Shown here: positions 1 through 10,672 of the stretch, piece by piece
Layout: each line of letters starts with the position of its first letter
How positions within the stretch are numbered: position 1 is the stretch's first letter
Assembly (NCBI GenBank): GCA_016872835.1
Contig: VGYX01000001.1
Span: 124,001-188,000, forward strand
Length of the DNA stretch: 64,000 nt
Source of the DNA: Planctomycetota bacterium
Lineage (GTDB): Bacteria > Planctomycetota > Phycisphaerae > Phycisphaerales > SM1A02
Reading direction: 5' to 3'
Notes under the pieces: generated by a model
Told to the model about the DNA's origin: nothing
Seen by the model: the letters and a program-made list of their open reading frames with translations, nothing else
The model's database searches: none
Program-made: the position numbers and the translations under genes

Positions 1-156
1 TCCCGATAGTCTTTTTCAGAATCACGTAGGGGGTCCACGAAACATCGCAGGATGGCCCCGCGAACACTTCCTAGCCTTCCCCGACCAGATTCCAAGACGC
101 CCACTCGGCGCCACGGCGCCTCACCCCGACTTCCAGATACGCAGGAGACACCCCCC

Positions 157-1383
157 ATGCCTCGCAAGGGCTTCACCATCATCGAGTTGCTCGTCGTCGT
201 GGCCGTGATCGGCCTTCTGGTGGCAATCCTGCTGCCGGCGATTGGACGTGCGCGCGAGTCCGCACAGTCCACCCAGAGCCAGTCGAACCTGCGAAACATC
301 GGGTCGGCCGCAGGGGTCTACGCGGTCGATTTCCAGGATCGCCAGTGGAGCCCGATCCCAGAGGAGTTCGGCAAACTGAATCCAATCAGTGACCCGGCTC
401 AATGGAACCGTTGGGCGACGTCGCGCTGCTCCGGCCAGCTTCGACTTGGCAAGACCGCTTCAGGCGATCAGGGGTTCTTCGTTCCTCTCGCCGCACCGCC
501 GCTCTGCCCGCCCGCGCAGGCTGGCGCCGATATCAAGAATCTGAATGCCTACTTCCCGTGCAGCTTCAGGAACAAAGACGGCAACTTCGGCTCGTTCCGA
601 TTGCTCAACGCGAGCAGCTTCAGCAAGTACGTCGGCGGCCGCTTCTACGACGACATCTTCTATGCGCCAAAGGACCTGCTGGTGCTGGACCAGATCGCGG
701 CGCTCAAGGCGCAGTATCCGAACGACGGTGACTTCTTCGGAACCGCCAAGTCGGTGATCCTCAGCAGCTACTGCTGGAGCCCCGCCGCCATGTGGTCGCC
801 GGATGTGCTTTCTTCCAAGACCGGATTCAATAACCCGATGGCGGCCCCGAGGACGGGAAGCGTCGCCGGTCTGTGGAGAACCCCGACCGCCAACCAAGCC
901 CGATTCTCGGAGCTGAAGACGCGTGTGATCGAGCACAGCTGGCTGCAGAACAAGCCCAGTGCCATGATCGAGATGACCAGCGGTAAGTGGAATCTGCGCG
1001 GTGTCGTCAACCCGGATCAGATCTTCAGGTTCAATGGCCGAGAGGCGTTCCAGACCACCAACGGCGGCGATTCCACCAACGGCATGAAGCAGCCTTGGTG
1101 GTTCAACGAGGCGTCCATGTCGCTTCCGAACTCGCTGTTCTTCGACGGTCACGTCGGACCGATCGGCGTGCTCGAAGCGGTCGAGGCCAACAAGCGCGTG
1201 AAGGCCAAGAACACCACGGGGCCGCAGGGTTTCAACGGCATCTTCGCCGAGGCGGGTGTCGGCGACCTTGGCCCCTCGCCCTACCAGTACGGCTGCTACG
1301 ACAACCAGGCCGCCGGCGGATGCTCCATGCACATCCTGACGGTCGACGGCATCGCTGGCCGCGACACGCTTGGCGCCCAGTGA
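157..1383 (+). CDS. Type II secretion/type IV pilin-like protein (DUF1559-like pseudopilin), copy 1
   Basis: The N-terminus is a class III prepilin signal: a short basic leader (MPRKG), then F-T-I-I-E-L-L with the Glu at +5 of the mature chain and a hydrophobic helix to about residue 27. A prepilin peptidase would cut after Gly5. The 408-residue protein then has a large soluble domain and, late, a SLFFDGHVGPIG segment like the H-X9-DG tail of planctomycete DUF1559 proteins. The ORF is open further upstream, but the ATG at 157 is chosen because AGGAG lies at 143-147 and the leader is then of normal length. It is paralogous to the next gene: both contain similar KFYDKVFY/RFYDDIFY blocks and both end in TVDGI-x-GRD. 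Such proteins are probably assembled or displayed at the envelope. The exact role is unknown. Confidence 0.85.
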   Translation: MPRKGFTIIELLVVVAVIGLLVAILLPAIGRARESAQSTQSQSNLRNIGSAAGVYAVDFQDRQWSPIPEEFGKLNPISDPAQWNRWATSRCSGQLRLGKTASGDQGFFVPLAAPPLCPPAQAGADIKNLNAYFPCSFRNKDGNFGSFRLLNASSFSKYVGGRFYDDIFYAPKDLLVLDQIAALKAQYPNDGDFFGTAKSVILSSYCWSPAAMWSPDVLSSKTGFNNPMAAPRTGSVAGLWRTPTANQARFSELKTRVIEHSWLQNKPSAMIEMTSGKWNLRGVVNPDQIFRFNGREAFQTTNGGDSTNGMKQPWWFNEASMSLPNSLFFDGHVGPIGVLEAVEANKRVKAKNTTGPQGFNGIFAEAGVGDLGPSPYQYGCYDNQAAGGCSMHILTVDGIAGRDTLGAQ

Positions 1384-1431
1384 CCGCAAACCCTCCACTT
1401 CCCCACGACAAGACTCTTGCGAGACCTGACA

Positions 1432-2715
1432 ATGCCTGATCGAACCCTCTCCGCTCAGACCTCCACCCTCCGCACCGGTCGCGGCTTCACCATCATCGAG
1501 CTCCTGGTGGTCGTCGCGATCATCGGCCTGCTCGTGGCGCTGCTGCTGCCGGCTATCGGCCGCGCGCGCGACTCGGCACTGACCTCGCAGAGCCTGGCCA
1601 ACATGCGCAACCTCGCGGCCGGCGCCGGCATGTACGCCGCCGCGTGGAACGAGCGTCAGCTGGCCGGTCTCCAGGACGACTTCGCTAAGTACACCACTCG
1701 AATCGGGCAGGGATCCTGTGCCGACTATCAGAGGGCGACCGGCACGTGCCCGCCGTCGCTTGTGTGGGGCTGGGGTGGATATGACCAGCAGGACGTTGCG
1801 CCCTGTCTGAACACGCGCACCAAGGGCATCTGGGCGAACTGGATCTGTGACGCACGAAGCGTCGGTGGCCCTGCGCAGTGGGGCTGGAACGCGCCGTTCA
1901 CCTTCGACGACTGGGTCGACGATCCGGGTCCGCAGTTCGGTGGCGGCATGTGGATCCAGACCAACTGCCGAAACTTCAACCAGTACGTCAGCGGCAAGTT
2001 CTACGACAAGGTCTTCTACTCGCCACGCGACAAGGTCTCTCTGGACCGCTCGCTGCGCGCCTTTGAAATCGGCGACGACTTCACCTATCTGTGCAGTGTG
2101 CCGACCGTTGCAGGCACCTTCGACGGGGTCGTGTGGAGCACCTACACTTTCAGCCCGGCGGGTCTCTCCTCCCCTGATGTCTTCTCATCCAAGAAAGGGT
2201 GCTTCAATTTTGGTGGGCCCCCAACCGCCGGCCTCTTCCGCACACCAAGTTTCTCGCAGGCGGCCTACCCCGAGCTGAAGACGATGCTCATGGAGCGTTG
2301 GTGGCTTCAGAACCGTGAAGGACCGGAGTTCAACCCCGGATTCTCGCAGAGGGCTCCGGCCAGAAGCCGTCTGGCTGGCGGCACGCCGTACATGTTCAAC
2401 CAGTGCATCAACTCGGCACCCTGCACCGTCTTCTACGACGGTCACACGGCGACCACCAGTCCCTCGAGCAGCATGACCGAGCACGCGACCGTGGCCACCG
2501 GCAACATCAGTGCTGGTCTGCAGGAACCGGGTCTGTTCGCCCAGAACACGCTCAACAAGCTGACCGGCCCATGGGCAGGCTGGGGTGGCTATTTCACGGG
2601 ACCAACCGGATCGTCGGGTGCCGAACAGTTCAACTACGACGAGGAAGTGAACACCAGCTACCACGTGTTCACGGTCGACGGCATCCTGGGCCGCGACTTC
2701 ATCACGGCCAAGTGA
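1432..2715 (+). CDS. Type II secretion/type IV pilin-like protein (DUF1559-like pseudopilin), copy 2
   Basis: This is a 427-residue paralogue of the gene 48 nt upstream, very probably in the same transcript. The prepilin motif GFTIIELLVVVAIIGLLVAL starts after a basic leader of about 20 residues that ends in GRG. The TTG at 1417 would add five residues, and ATG 1432 is preferred. The soluble domain contains several Cys residues absent from copy 1 (for example around the TNCRNF and CINSAPC segments). The late VFYDGH block and the terminal TVDGILGRD tail match copy 1. A strong hairpin terminator follows at 2738. Function is inferred only from the pilin-like anchor. Planctomycete genomes are known to carry many such proteins. 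Confidence 0.85.
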   Translation: MPDRTLSAQTSTLRTGRGFTIIELLVVVAIIGLLVALLLPAIGRARDSALTSQSLANMRNLAAGAGMYAAAWNERQLAGLQDDFAKYTTRIGQGSCADYQRATGTCPPSLVWGWGGYDQQDVAPCLNTRTKGIWANWICDARSVGGPAQWGWNAPFTFDDWVDDPGPQFGGGMWIQTNCRNFNQYVSGKFYDKVFYSPRDKVSLDRSLRAFEIGDDFTYLCSVPTVAGTFDGVVWSTYTFSPAGLSSPDVFSSKKGCFNFGGPPTAGLFRTPSFSQAAYPELKTMLMERWWLQNREGPEFNPGFSQRAPARSRLAGGTPYMFNQCINSAPCTVFYDGHTATTSPSSSMTEHATVATGNISAGLQEPGLFAQNTLNKLTGPWAGWGGYFTGPTGSSGAEQFNYDEEVNTSYHVFTVDGILGRDFITAK

Positions 2716-2737
2716 TCACGCGTCACGCCTGACACTC

Positions 2738-2775
2738 CGCGGCCCGCGCACCTCGCGCGGGCCGCGTTCGTTTTG
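2738..2775 (+). terminator. Rho-independent terminator after the pseudopilin pair
   Basis: There is a perfect 11-bp GC stem (2738-2748 with 2756-2766) and a 7-nt loop, followed by TTCGTTTTG. It closes the two-gene pseudopilin unit. Confidence 0.8.
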
Positions 2776-2830
2776 CCTCCACGCATGCAGCGGCAACGCA
2801 CCGCGCGACGATCCATGACAGGGCGTGTCA

Positions 2831-2872
2831 GCAAAGAGAAGGGGCCCGGCCTGAGCGTCCAGGCCGAGCCCC
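2831..2872 (-). terminator. Terminator of the groES-groEL transcript
   Basis: A 13-bp stem (2860-2872 with 2841-2853) pairs fully in minus-strand RNA with one U-G pair; the same position is a C-A mismatch on the plus strand. A pyrimidine-rich tail (TTCTCTTT) follows in the minus direction, just past the groL stop. Confidence 0.75.
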
Positions 2873-2899
2873 TGTCATGTCACGGATCGGATCGATGGA

Positions 2900-4549
<1,650 letters not shown>

Positions 4550-4594
4550 GTGTGTGTTCCTTGTGTTGGGGTTGGAATGCGGTGTGCGCGGCGA

Positions 4595-4885
4595 TCACTC
4601 GATCACGCCAAGGATGTCTTCCTCGGTCATGATCAGGTAGGTCTCGTCGCTGATCTTCACTTCGGTGCCTGCGTAGCTGCTGAAGAGGACGGTATCGCCC
4701 TTCTTCACGCTGAAGGACAGGCGCGCGCCGGTCTCCTTGTTCAGCGGACCGTTGCCGAGCGCGATCACCTTGCCCTGCTTGGGCTTGTCCTTGGCGCTCT
4801 CGGGCAGGTAGATGCCGCTGTCCGTCTTGGTCGCGGCCTCGTCACGCTTCACCAGGATCTTGTCTCCGAGCGGTCGAACCTTCAT
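4595..4885 (-). CDS. groS: 10 kDa co-chaperonin GroES
   Basis: The 96-residue co-chaperonin caps the GroEL ring. It starts [14 protein letters not shown]. The mobile loop lies at about residues 16-35 and contains the [13 protein letters not shown] segment that contacts GroEL. A strong Shine-Dalgarno (AAGGAG) precedes the ATG. It lies 45 nt before groL and 45 nt after the stop of a receiver-like gene on the same strand, so the three genes are probably co-transcribed from the region upstream of 5452. Confidence 0.97.
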   Translation of the reverse strand: MKVRPLGDKILVKRDEAATKTDSGIYLPESAKDKPKQGKVIALGNGPLNKETGARLSFSVKKGDTVLFSSYAGTEVKISDETYLIMTEEDILGVIE

Positions 4886-4930
4886 GGCTGTCTCCTTGAT
4901 CTGAGAAATGAGAAGAAACGGAAGTGGAAG

Positions 4931-5452
4931 TCAGGTCACCGGGCCGTTCGGCCAGGTACCTGCGTAATGCCTCTGCAGGATGCGCCGCAGCGTGTCCAGC
5001 AGGGACTCGACGGGAAACGGTCGATCGAGGACCGCGAAGGCCCCCTCGGCCAGCATGGTGTGCAGTCCGCGCGTGGAATCACGGCGACTGGCCTGCGGCG
5101 GGCGCACCACGATCGTGGGCGGCGGGTTGTCCATGCGGCGAAGCAGTTGCAGGATGCGGCTACCGGCCTCGTCCGCTCCAAGCGTGTCGTCGCCCATCGG
5201 CACGCTGACATCCACCACCGCCACGTGGATGCGCTCGCGCCGGATCAGGTTCTGCGCCTCGGAGCCACTGCGGGCCTCGATGCAGTGCACGCCCATTGGC
5301 CGAAGAAGAGGTGGCAACTGACGTTCCAGCGCGTCATCGCGCCAGCCGCCGTAGCTGAGCAACAGGTTCAGGCGGGGAACCGACGTGCCGAATCCCCCAG
5401 CCGCAAAGGCGGCCTCGCCGGGAAATGGGTGGAGTCGGCGCATGAACAGCAT
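4931..5452 (-). CDS. Receiver-domain-like protein at the head of the groES-groEL operon
   Basis: This 173-residue protein resembles a stand-alone response-regulator receiver. Asp81 sits at the end of a hydrophobic strand (HVAVVDVSVP), where the phospho-acceptor normally is. A Thr/Val strand (PPTIVVRPP, about 112-119) and AFAVLDRPFP (139-148) follow. Two features are unlike active receivers: the acidic pair after strand 1 is missing (LLLSYGGWRDD), and the conserved Lys of the KP motif is Arg144. No DNA-binding domain follows. It may be a pseudo-receiver. It ends 45 nt before groS on the same strand and may regulate or accompany the stress operon. The function is inferred. A second ATG at 5443 is possible. 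Confidence 0.65.
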   Translation of the reverse strand: MLFMRRLHPFPGEAAFAAGGFGTSVPRLNLLLSYGGWRDDALERQLPPLLRPMGVHCIEARSGSEAQNLIRRERIHVAVVDVSVPMGDDTLGADEAGSRILQLLRRMDNPPPTIVVRPPQASRRDSTRGLHTMLAEGAFAVLDRPFPVESLLDTLRRILQRHYAGTWPNGPVT

Positions 5453-5775
5453 GAAGGCACTTCAGGAAGCAACCCGCGTACCAATCGGGACATATAGGTC
5501 TTATAACTATTTTTGAATGGTCTCGATGGGCTATTTGCTTTGATATTCGTCGATCGTGCTCTCTTCTGCTTCGATTTATCCTGCTTCTGTTCGTTCAATC
5601 AGCTGGATCACTCGTCTGGACCGATATGAATGGGGCTGATACACGCGAATCATGGTTTGAATCCACGGTCGCGCGCATCGTTCGGGACCGGTGGCCTCTG
5701 CCATTTCGACCGAGTTGCCGAGACCGGCGCCGGCATCCAACATCAGGGGCTCACCGACCTCTTCACGGAGCCACC
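5453..5775. promoter_or_regulatory. Divergent intergenic region between the receiver-groESL operon and asnS
   Basis: These 323 bases contain no convincing gene. The stretch from about 5485 to 5585 is clearly AT-richer than its surroundings. On the minus strand TATAAG and TATATG boxes occur near 5484-5506, with TTCAAA just upstream; they are weak candidates for the operon promoter. No CIRCE element and no recognisable heat-shock sigma site was found. The asnS side has CGGAG just before its ATG. Confidence 0.4.
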
Positions 5776-7188
<1,413 letters not shown>

Positions 7189-7196
7189 GCCGTGTG

Positions 7197-8003
7197 ATGA
7201 AAAGAATCAGTCATCTGCGCGTGCGGCCCGGCGAGAAGGTCGATCTGGAGTCGATCGATCCGGACTTCTGCGCCGATCTTGAGAAGGATGCTGCGCGCGC
7301 AGAGACGATCGTGGACATCGAGGCGCTTGGGCATCTGCAGCAGTTGCTCTACGCCGAGGACCGGCGCGCGATGCTCGTGGTGCTGCAGGGCATCGACACC
7401 GCCGGCAAGGATGGCGTGATCCGCAAGGTGATGACCGGCTTCAACCCGCAGGGCTGCGTGGTCACGCCGTTCAAGAAGCCCGCCGGCGAGGAGTTGCAGC
7501 ACGACTTCCTCTGGCGCGTGCATGCGGCTTGTCCGCGGCGCGGCGAGATCGGCGTGTTCAACCGCAGCCACTACGAGGACGTGCTTGTCGTGCGCGTGCA
7601 CGATCTGGTGCCGCGTAAGCGCATCGAGCATCGGTACGAGACGATCAATCATTTCGAGCGCCACCTCGTGGATGAAGGCACGCACGTCGTGAAGTTCTTC
7701 CTGTGGATCAGCCGCGACGAGCAGAAGCGACGTCTTCAGGAGCGCCTGGCGGATCCCGAGAAGAACTGGAAGTTCAGCGAGGCGGACCTGCAGGAGCGCG
7801 GCCGCTGGAAGGAATACATCGAGGCGTTCAACGTGGCGCTTGAGCGATGCAGCACCGACCACGCGCCGTGGTGGATCGTGCCGGCGAATCGCAAGTGGTT
7901 CCGCGACTGGATGATCGCGCGTGTCCTGCGGAACACGCTGGAAGGTTTCGACATGCAATGGCCAAAGCCAACCTTTGATCCCACACAAGTGAAGGTGGAC
8001 TGA
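7197..8003 (+). CDS. Polyphosphate kinase 2 family (polyphosphate:nucleotide phosphotransferase)
   Basis: PPK2 enzymes move phosphate between polyphosphate and nucleoside di- or monophosphates. The 268-residue protein is a single-domain PPK2. It has the Walker A-like GIDTAGKDG at 65-73, the lid and Walker B region around FNRSHYEDVLVVRV, and the conserved KFFLWISRDEQKRR and PWWIVPANRKWFRDW blocks. The ATG at 7197 is preferred over the adjacent GTG at 7194. The gene follows asnS by 8 nt, and its TGA overlaps the ATG of the next gene (TGATG). Whether it prefers ADP, GDP or AMP cannot be read from the sequence. Confidence 0.9.
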   Translation: MKRISHLRVRPGEKVDLESIDPDFCADLEKDAARAETIVDIEALGHLQQLLYAEDRRAMLVVLQGIDTAGKDGVIRKVMTGFNPQGCVVTPFKKPAGEELQHDFLWRVHAACPRRGEIGVFNRSHYEDVLVVRVHDLVPRKRIEHRYETINHFERHLVDEGTHVVKFFLWISRDEQKRRLQERLADPEKNWKFSEADLQERGRWKEYIEAFNVALERCSTDHAPWWIVPANRKWFRDWMIARVLRNTLEGFDMQWPKPTFDPTQVKVD

Positions 8004-8224
8004 TGCAGTGCAACATCGATCGTCGTGGTCGGACAGCGCGCATCGTGGTGGGCGCGATTGTCGAGCTGATCGGGCTCGGACTGTTCATGCTGTGGTATCT
8101 CGGTGGACCCGAGTGGGTGCTCTGGCCCGCGATCGGCTGCGTGCTCGGGGGGAATTTCGCCATGTTCGAGGGTGCGGTCGGCTGGTGCGCGGTTCGCGCC
8201 ATGGGATTTCGCACCCCTCTGTGA
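8003..8224 (+). CDS. Small DUF2892-like membrane protein
   Basis: This 73-residue protein has the DUF2892 (YgaP-like) layout. A short N-terminus with Asn and Arg (CNIDRRGRTAR) leads into two hydrophobic helices, about 14-35 and 41-58, separated by a Gly-Pro turn. The end is GWCAVRAMGFRTP, like the family's GxCPxYxxxGxxT tail. Its start overlaps the stop of the PPK2 gene by one base, so translation is coupled. The role is unknown, and the family is a small inner-membrane module. Confidence 0.65.
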   Translation: MQCNIDRRGRTARIVVGAIVELIGLGLFMLWYLGGPEWVLWPAIGCVLGGNFAMFEGAVGWCAVRAMGFRTPL

Positions 8225-8231
8225 CCGGGGC

Positions 8232-8237
8232 TAGACT
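8232..8237 (+). promoter_or_regulatory. -10 box of tRNA-Pro
   Basis: TAGACT lies 10 nt before the tRNA 5' end. It is the same TAnnnT box found in front of many protein starts in this window. TTCGCA at 8208-8213 (18-nt spacer) is a possible -35. Confidence 0.55.
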
Positions 8238-8247
8238 GGTCGTTCCA

Positions 8248-8322
8248 CGGGGCGTAGCTCAGCTTGGCTAGAGCGCCTGCTTTGGGTGCAGGAAGTCGTC
8301 GGTTCGAATCCGGCCGCCCCGA
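8248..8322 (+). tRNA. tRNA-Pro (anticodon TGG)
   Basis: The cloverleaf can be folded by hand. The 7-bp acceptor is CGGGGCG with CGCCCCG, and the D arm closes as GCTC with GAGC. The anticodon stem CCTGC/GCAGG holds loop TTTGGGT, giving anticodon TGG. The T arm is GTCGG-TTCGAAT-CCGGC. The discriminator is A, and CCA is not encoded. Confidence 0.97.
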
Positions 8323-8326
8323 CTCC

Positions 8327-8366
8327 ACATGCGGCACCGGAAGGTCTTGCCTTCCGTGCCGCATGT
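8327..8366 (+). terminator. Hairpin terminator after tRNA-Pro
   Basis: ACATGCGGCAC and GGAAGG on the left pair with CCTTCCGTGCCGCATGT on the right, with one bulged C and a 5-nt loop. The tail is only weakly T-rich (TCCGTTT). It separates the tRNA from nuoA. Confidence 0.65.
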
Positions 8367-8379
8367 TCCGTTTGGGCGT

Positions 8380-8385
8380 TATTCT
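8380..8385 (+). promoter_or_regulatory. -10 box TATTCT of nuoA
   Basis: TATTCT ends 8 nt before the nuoA ATG and no Shine-Dalgarno follows. This indicates a leaderless or nearly leaderless mRNA. Confidence 0.55.
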
Positions 8386-8393
8386 TCCTGCCC

Positions 8394-8789
8394 ATGCAAC
8401 TGCTTGCCGCCAGCGCCATCGATGCCTACCTGCCGATCGGCATCGTCTTCGTGATGGCGGTCATCTTCGCGATCGTGAACATCGTGGCCAGCCAGTTGCT
8501 TGGTCCCCGTGCCGACGGCGCCGTGAAGGGCACGCCCTACGAGAGCGGCATGGACCCGATCGGCAGCGCACGCAAGAAGTTCAACATCCGCTTCTATGTG
8601 CTGGCGATGACCTTCCTGGTCTTCGACGTCGAGATCATCTTCCTCTACCCGTGGGCGGTGACCTTCACGCAGCTCGAGCCACGCAGCCCCGAGGCCCTGC
8701 TGTTTCTGGGTCGCATCCTGTTCTTCATCGGAACAAGCGTCGTCGCGTACATCTACGCCTGGCGCAAGGGCGTCTTCCGCTGGGATTGA
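8394..8789 (+). CDS. nuoA: NADH-quinone oxidoreductase subunit A
   Basis: NuoA is a small membrane subunit of proton-pumping complex I. The 131-residue protein has three hydrophobic segments. It also has the family's conserved loop YESGMDPIGSARKKFNIRFY and the FDVEIIFLYPWA helix with its buried acidic residues. The ATG at 8394 is chosen over upstream starts because they would run back into the tRNA terminator, and because the TATTCT box sits 8 nt before it. No other nuo gene is adjacent. nuoH appears alone 27 kb away, so complex I genes are dispersed in this genome. Confidence 0.93.
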   Translation: MQLLAASAIDAYLPIGIVFVMAVIFAIVNIVASQLLGPRADGAVKGTPYESGMDPIGSARKKFNIRFYVLAMTFLVFDVEIIFLYPWAVTFTQLEPRSPEALLFLGRILFFIGTSVVAYIYAWRKGVFRWD

Positions 8790-8811
8790 CGCGTTCAGCC
8801 GTGGCAGTCGC

Positions 8812-9543
8812 ATGACCGCCCGCCCGGACACGCTGCATCGCGAACTTCGGGGCGTCGCACGACAACTTTCGCGCGATCTGCGGGCCGTTCAGCCAGGATC
8901 TGGTGTGTCGTGCGTCTACGACCCGCTTGACTACGCGTGGGAAGCGCACGCCTCGTATCTGGCGCTGGCCAAATCCAAACCCAAGGCGATGCTGCTCGGC
9001 ATGAATCCCGGCCCGTTCGGCATGGTGCAGACCGGCGTGCCGTTCGGCGAGGTGCAGGCGGCACGCGAGTTCCTCGGCATCGACGGCGGCGTGTGCGCGC
9101 CACGCTCGCAGCACCCGAAGCGGCCCGTACTCGGTTTTGCGTGCACCCGCAGCGAGGTGAGCGGTCGCCGGTTCTGGGGGCTGATGCGGCAGGAGTTCGG
9201 CACCGCCGCGCGATTCTTTCGTGCCGGCTTCGTGTGGAACTGGTGCCCGCTCGCCTTCATGGCACCGAGCGGTGCAAACGTCACACCCGACAAGTTGCCG
9301 GCGCGTGCGCGTGCCACGATCGAGGCCGCTTGCGATCGCGCGCTCCAGCAGGTCGTGGCGACGATCAGGCCGCACATGGTGATCGGCGTGGGTGCGTTCG
9401 CGAGCACCTGCGCCACACGCGCGCTTGGCGATCGCATTGCGGTACACACCGTGCTTCACCCAAGTCCAGCGAGCCCGGCGGCGAACCGCGGATGGGACAG
9501 GGTCGCGCGCGCGCAACTGCGTGCCTGCGGATTCCTCGCCTGA
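8812..9543 (+). CDS. SMUG-type uracil-DNA glycosylase
   Basis: This is predicted to remove uracil, and possibly oxidised pyrimidines, from DNA in base excision repair. The 243-residue protein carries the SMUG1 active-site signature GMNPGPFGMVQTGVPFGE at 63-80. The second motif, HPSPASPAANRGW, is at 216-228 and supplies the catalytic-pocket His. Conserved Arg/Phe segments (SGRRFWGL) lie between them. It follows nuoA by 22 nt and is convergent with the aldo/keto reductase, only 7 nt away. Bacterial SMUG-like enzymes are less common than Ung. Identification rests on the near-exact motif. Confidence 0.88.
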   Translation: MTARPDTLHRELRGVARQLSRDLRAVQPGSGVSCVYDPLDYAWEAHASYLALAKSKPKAMLLGMNPGPFGMVQTGVPFGEVQAAREFLGIDGGVCAPRSQHPKRPVLGFACTRSEVSGRRFWGLMRQEFGTAARFFRAGFVWNWCPLAFMAPSGANVTPDKLPARARATIEAACDRALQQVVATIRPHMVIGVGAFASTCATRALGDRIAVHTVLHPSPASPAANRGWDRVARAQLRACGFLA

Positions 9544-9550
9544 CGATCGA

Positions 9551-10654
9551 TCAGAAGCGCTCGGCGTCGGACTTCGGCGTGAGGTGCCAAAGGTCGCTCT
9601 TCACGCCGTTGATCGTGGCGCCGTTCTGGATGCCCGACCGCACGAAGTCCAGGAAGTCCCACGGGAAGGGGCGCTCGACCTTGCTCGCCTCGTCAAGACG
9701 ACGATGGTCGTCGGCCGTCAGCTTCACCGCGCAGCATCCGAGGTTGTCGTGCAGCTGGTTCAGGTGCCGTGCGCCGATGATCACGCTGGACACGCCTTGC
9801 TGGTCAAGCAGCCAGCGCAGCGCTACCTGCGCCACCGTACAGCCGTGCGCCGCCGCGATCTCGCGCAACAGGTCGATGAGCGCGTAACTGCGCTCATTCA
9901 GGTAGTTGCTCTCCTTCTTCACGCGCGTGCTGCCGTCAGCGGGCGGCGGCGTGTTCCGGTCGAATTTGCCGCTCAGCACGCCGCCACGCAGCGGACTCCA
10001 TGGCGTCACGCCAAGGCCGAGATCGCGTGCCATCGTCATCAGGTCGCTCTCGACCGTGCGCTGCAGAAGGCTGTACTCGATCTGCAGCGCGCACAGCGGC
10101 TCCCACCCCCGCATCAGCGCGGTGTACTGGCACTTGGTGACTACCCACGCCGGGTGATCGCTCAGGCCCAGGTAGCGAACCTTGCCCTGCTTCACCAGGA
10201 AGTCCGTCGCCGACATCATCTCCTCGACCGGCGTGTGACGATCCCAGAAGTGCGCCCACAGCAGATCGATGTGATCGGTCTGCAGCCGTCGCAGCGAATC
10301 CTCGACCGCGTGCAGGATCGCCTTGCGGCTGGCGCCACCGCCGTTGGGATCATTCGGCCACAGGTTGCCCATGAACTTCGTCGCGATCACCGCGCGGTGG
10401 CGCTTGCCCTTGCCGGCACCCTTCGTGAAGTAGTCGCCGAGAATCTTCTCGCTGTGACCCTTGGTGTAGATGTTCGCGGTGTCGATGAAGTTGCCGCCGG
10501 CGGCGAGGTAGGCGTCGAGCACGCCGAAACTTTCCTCCGGTCCAACGCCAATGCCCCACTCGGTGCCGAAGGTCATCGCGCCAAGGCAGAGCGGACTCAC
10601 GCGCAGGCCGCTGCGACCCAAGGTGACGAAATCCGTGAGCGTGTGGCCATGCAT
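9551..10654 (-). CDS. Aldo/keto reductase
   Basis: This NADPH-dependent oxidoreductase has a TIM-barrel fold and 367 residues. The N-terminal GRSGLRVSPLCLGAMTFG is typical of the AKR5/AKR11-like group. Catalytic Asp and Tyr are in GGNFIDTANIYTKGHSE, Lys in AVIATKF, and His in IDLLWAHFWD. The C-terminal NADP-binding SVIIGARHLNQLHDNL is present. It starts 18 nt after the M28 peptidase stop on the same strand and is probably co-transcribed. The substrate is unknown. Confidence 0.92.
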   Translation of the reverse strand: MHGHTLTDFVTLGRSGLRVSPLCLGAMTFGTEWGIGVGPEESFGVLDAYLAAGGNFIDTANIYTKGHSEKILGDYFTKGAGKGKRHRAVIATKFMGNLWPNDPNGGGASRKAILHAVEDSLRRLQTDHIDLLWAHFWDRHTPVEEMMSATDFLVKQGKVRYLGLSDHPAWVVTKCQYTALMRGWEPLCALQIEYSLLQRTVESDLMTMARDLGLGVTPWSPLRGGVLSGKFDRNTPPPADGSTRVKKESNYLNERSYALIDLLREIAAAHGCTVAQVALRWLLDQQGVSSVIIGARHLNQLHDNLGCCAVKLTADDHRRLDEASKVERPFPWDFLDFVRSGIQNGATINGVKSDLWHLTPKSDAERF

Positions 10655-10672
10655 GCGGGGAGCCTTCCCGTG

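Noticed and set aside
5485-5585. AT-rich stretch considered as a mobile-element scar or heat-shock operator
   Set aside because: There are no inverted or direct repeats of the right kind and no CIRCE match. It is better explained as a promoter region.
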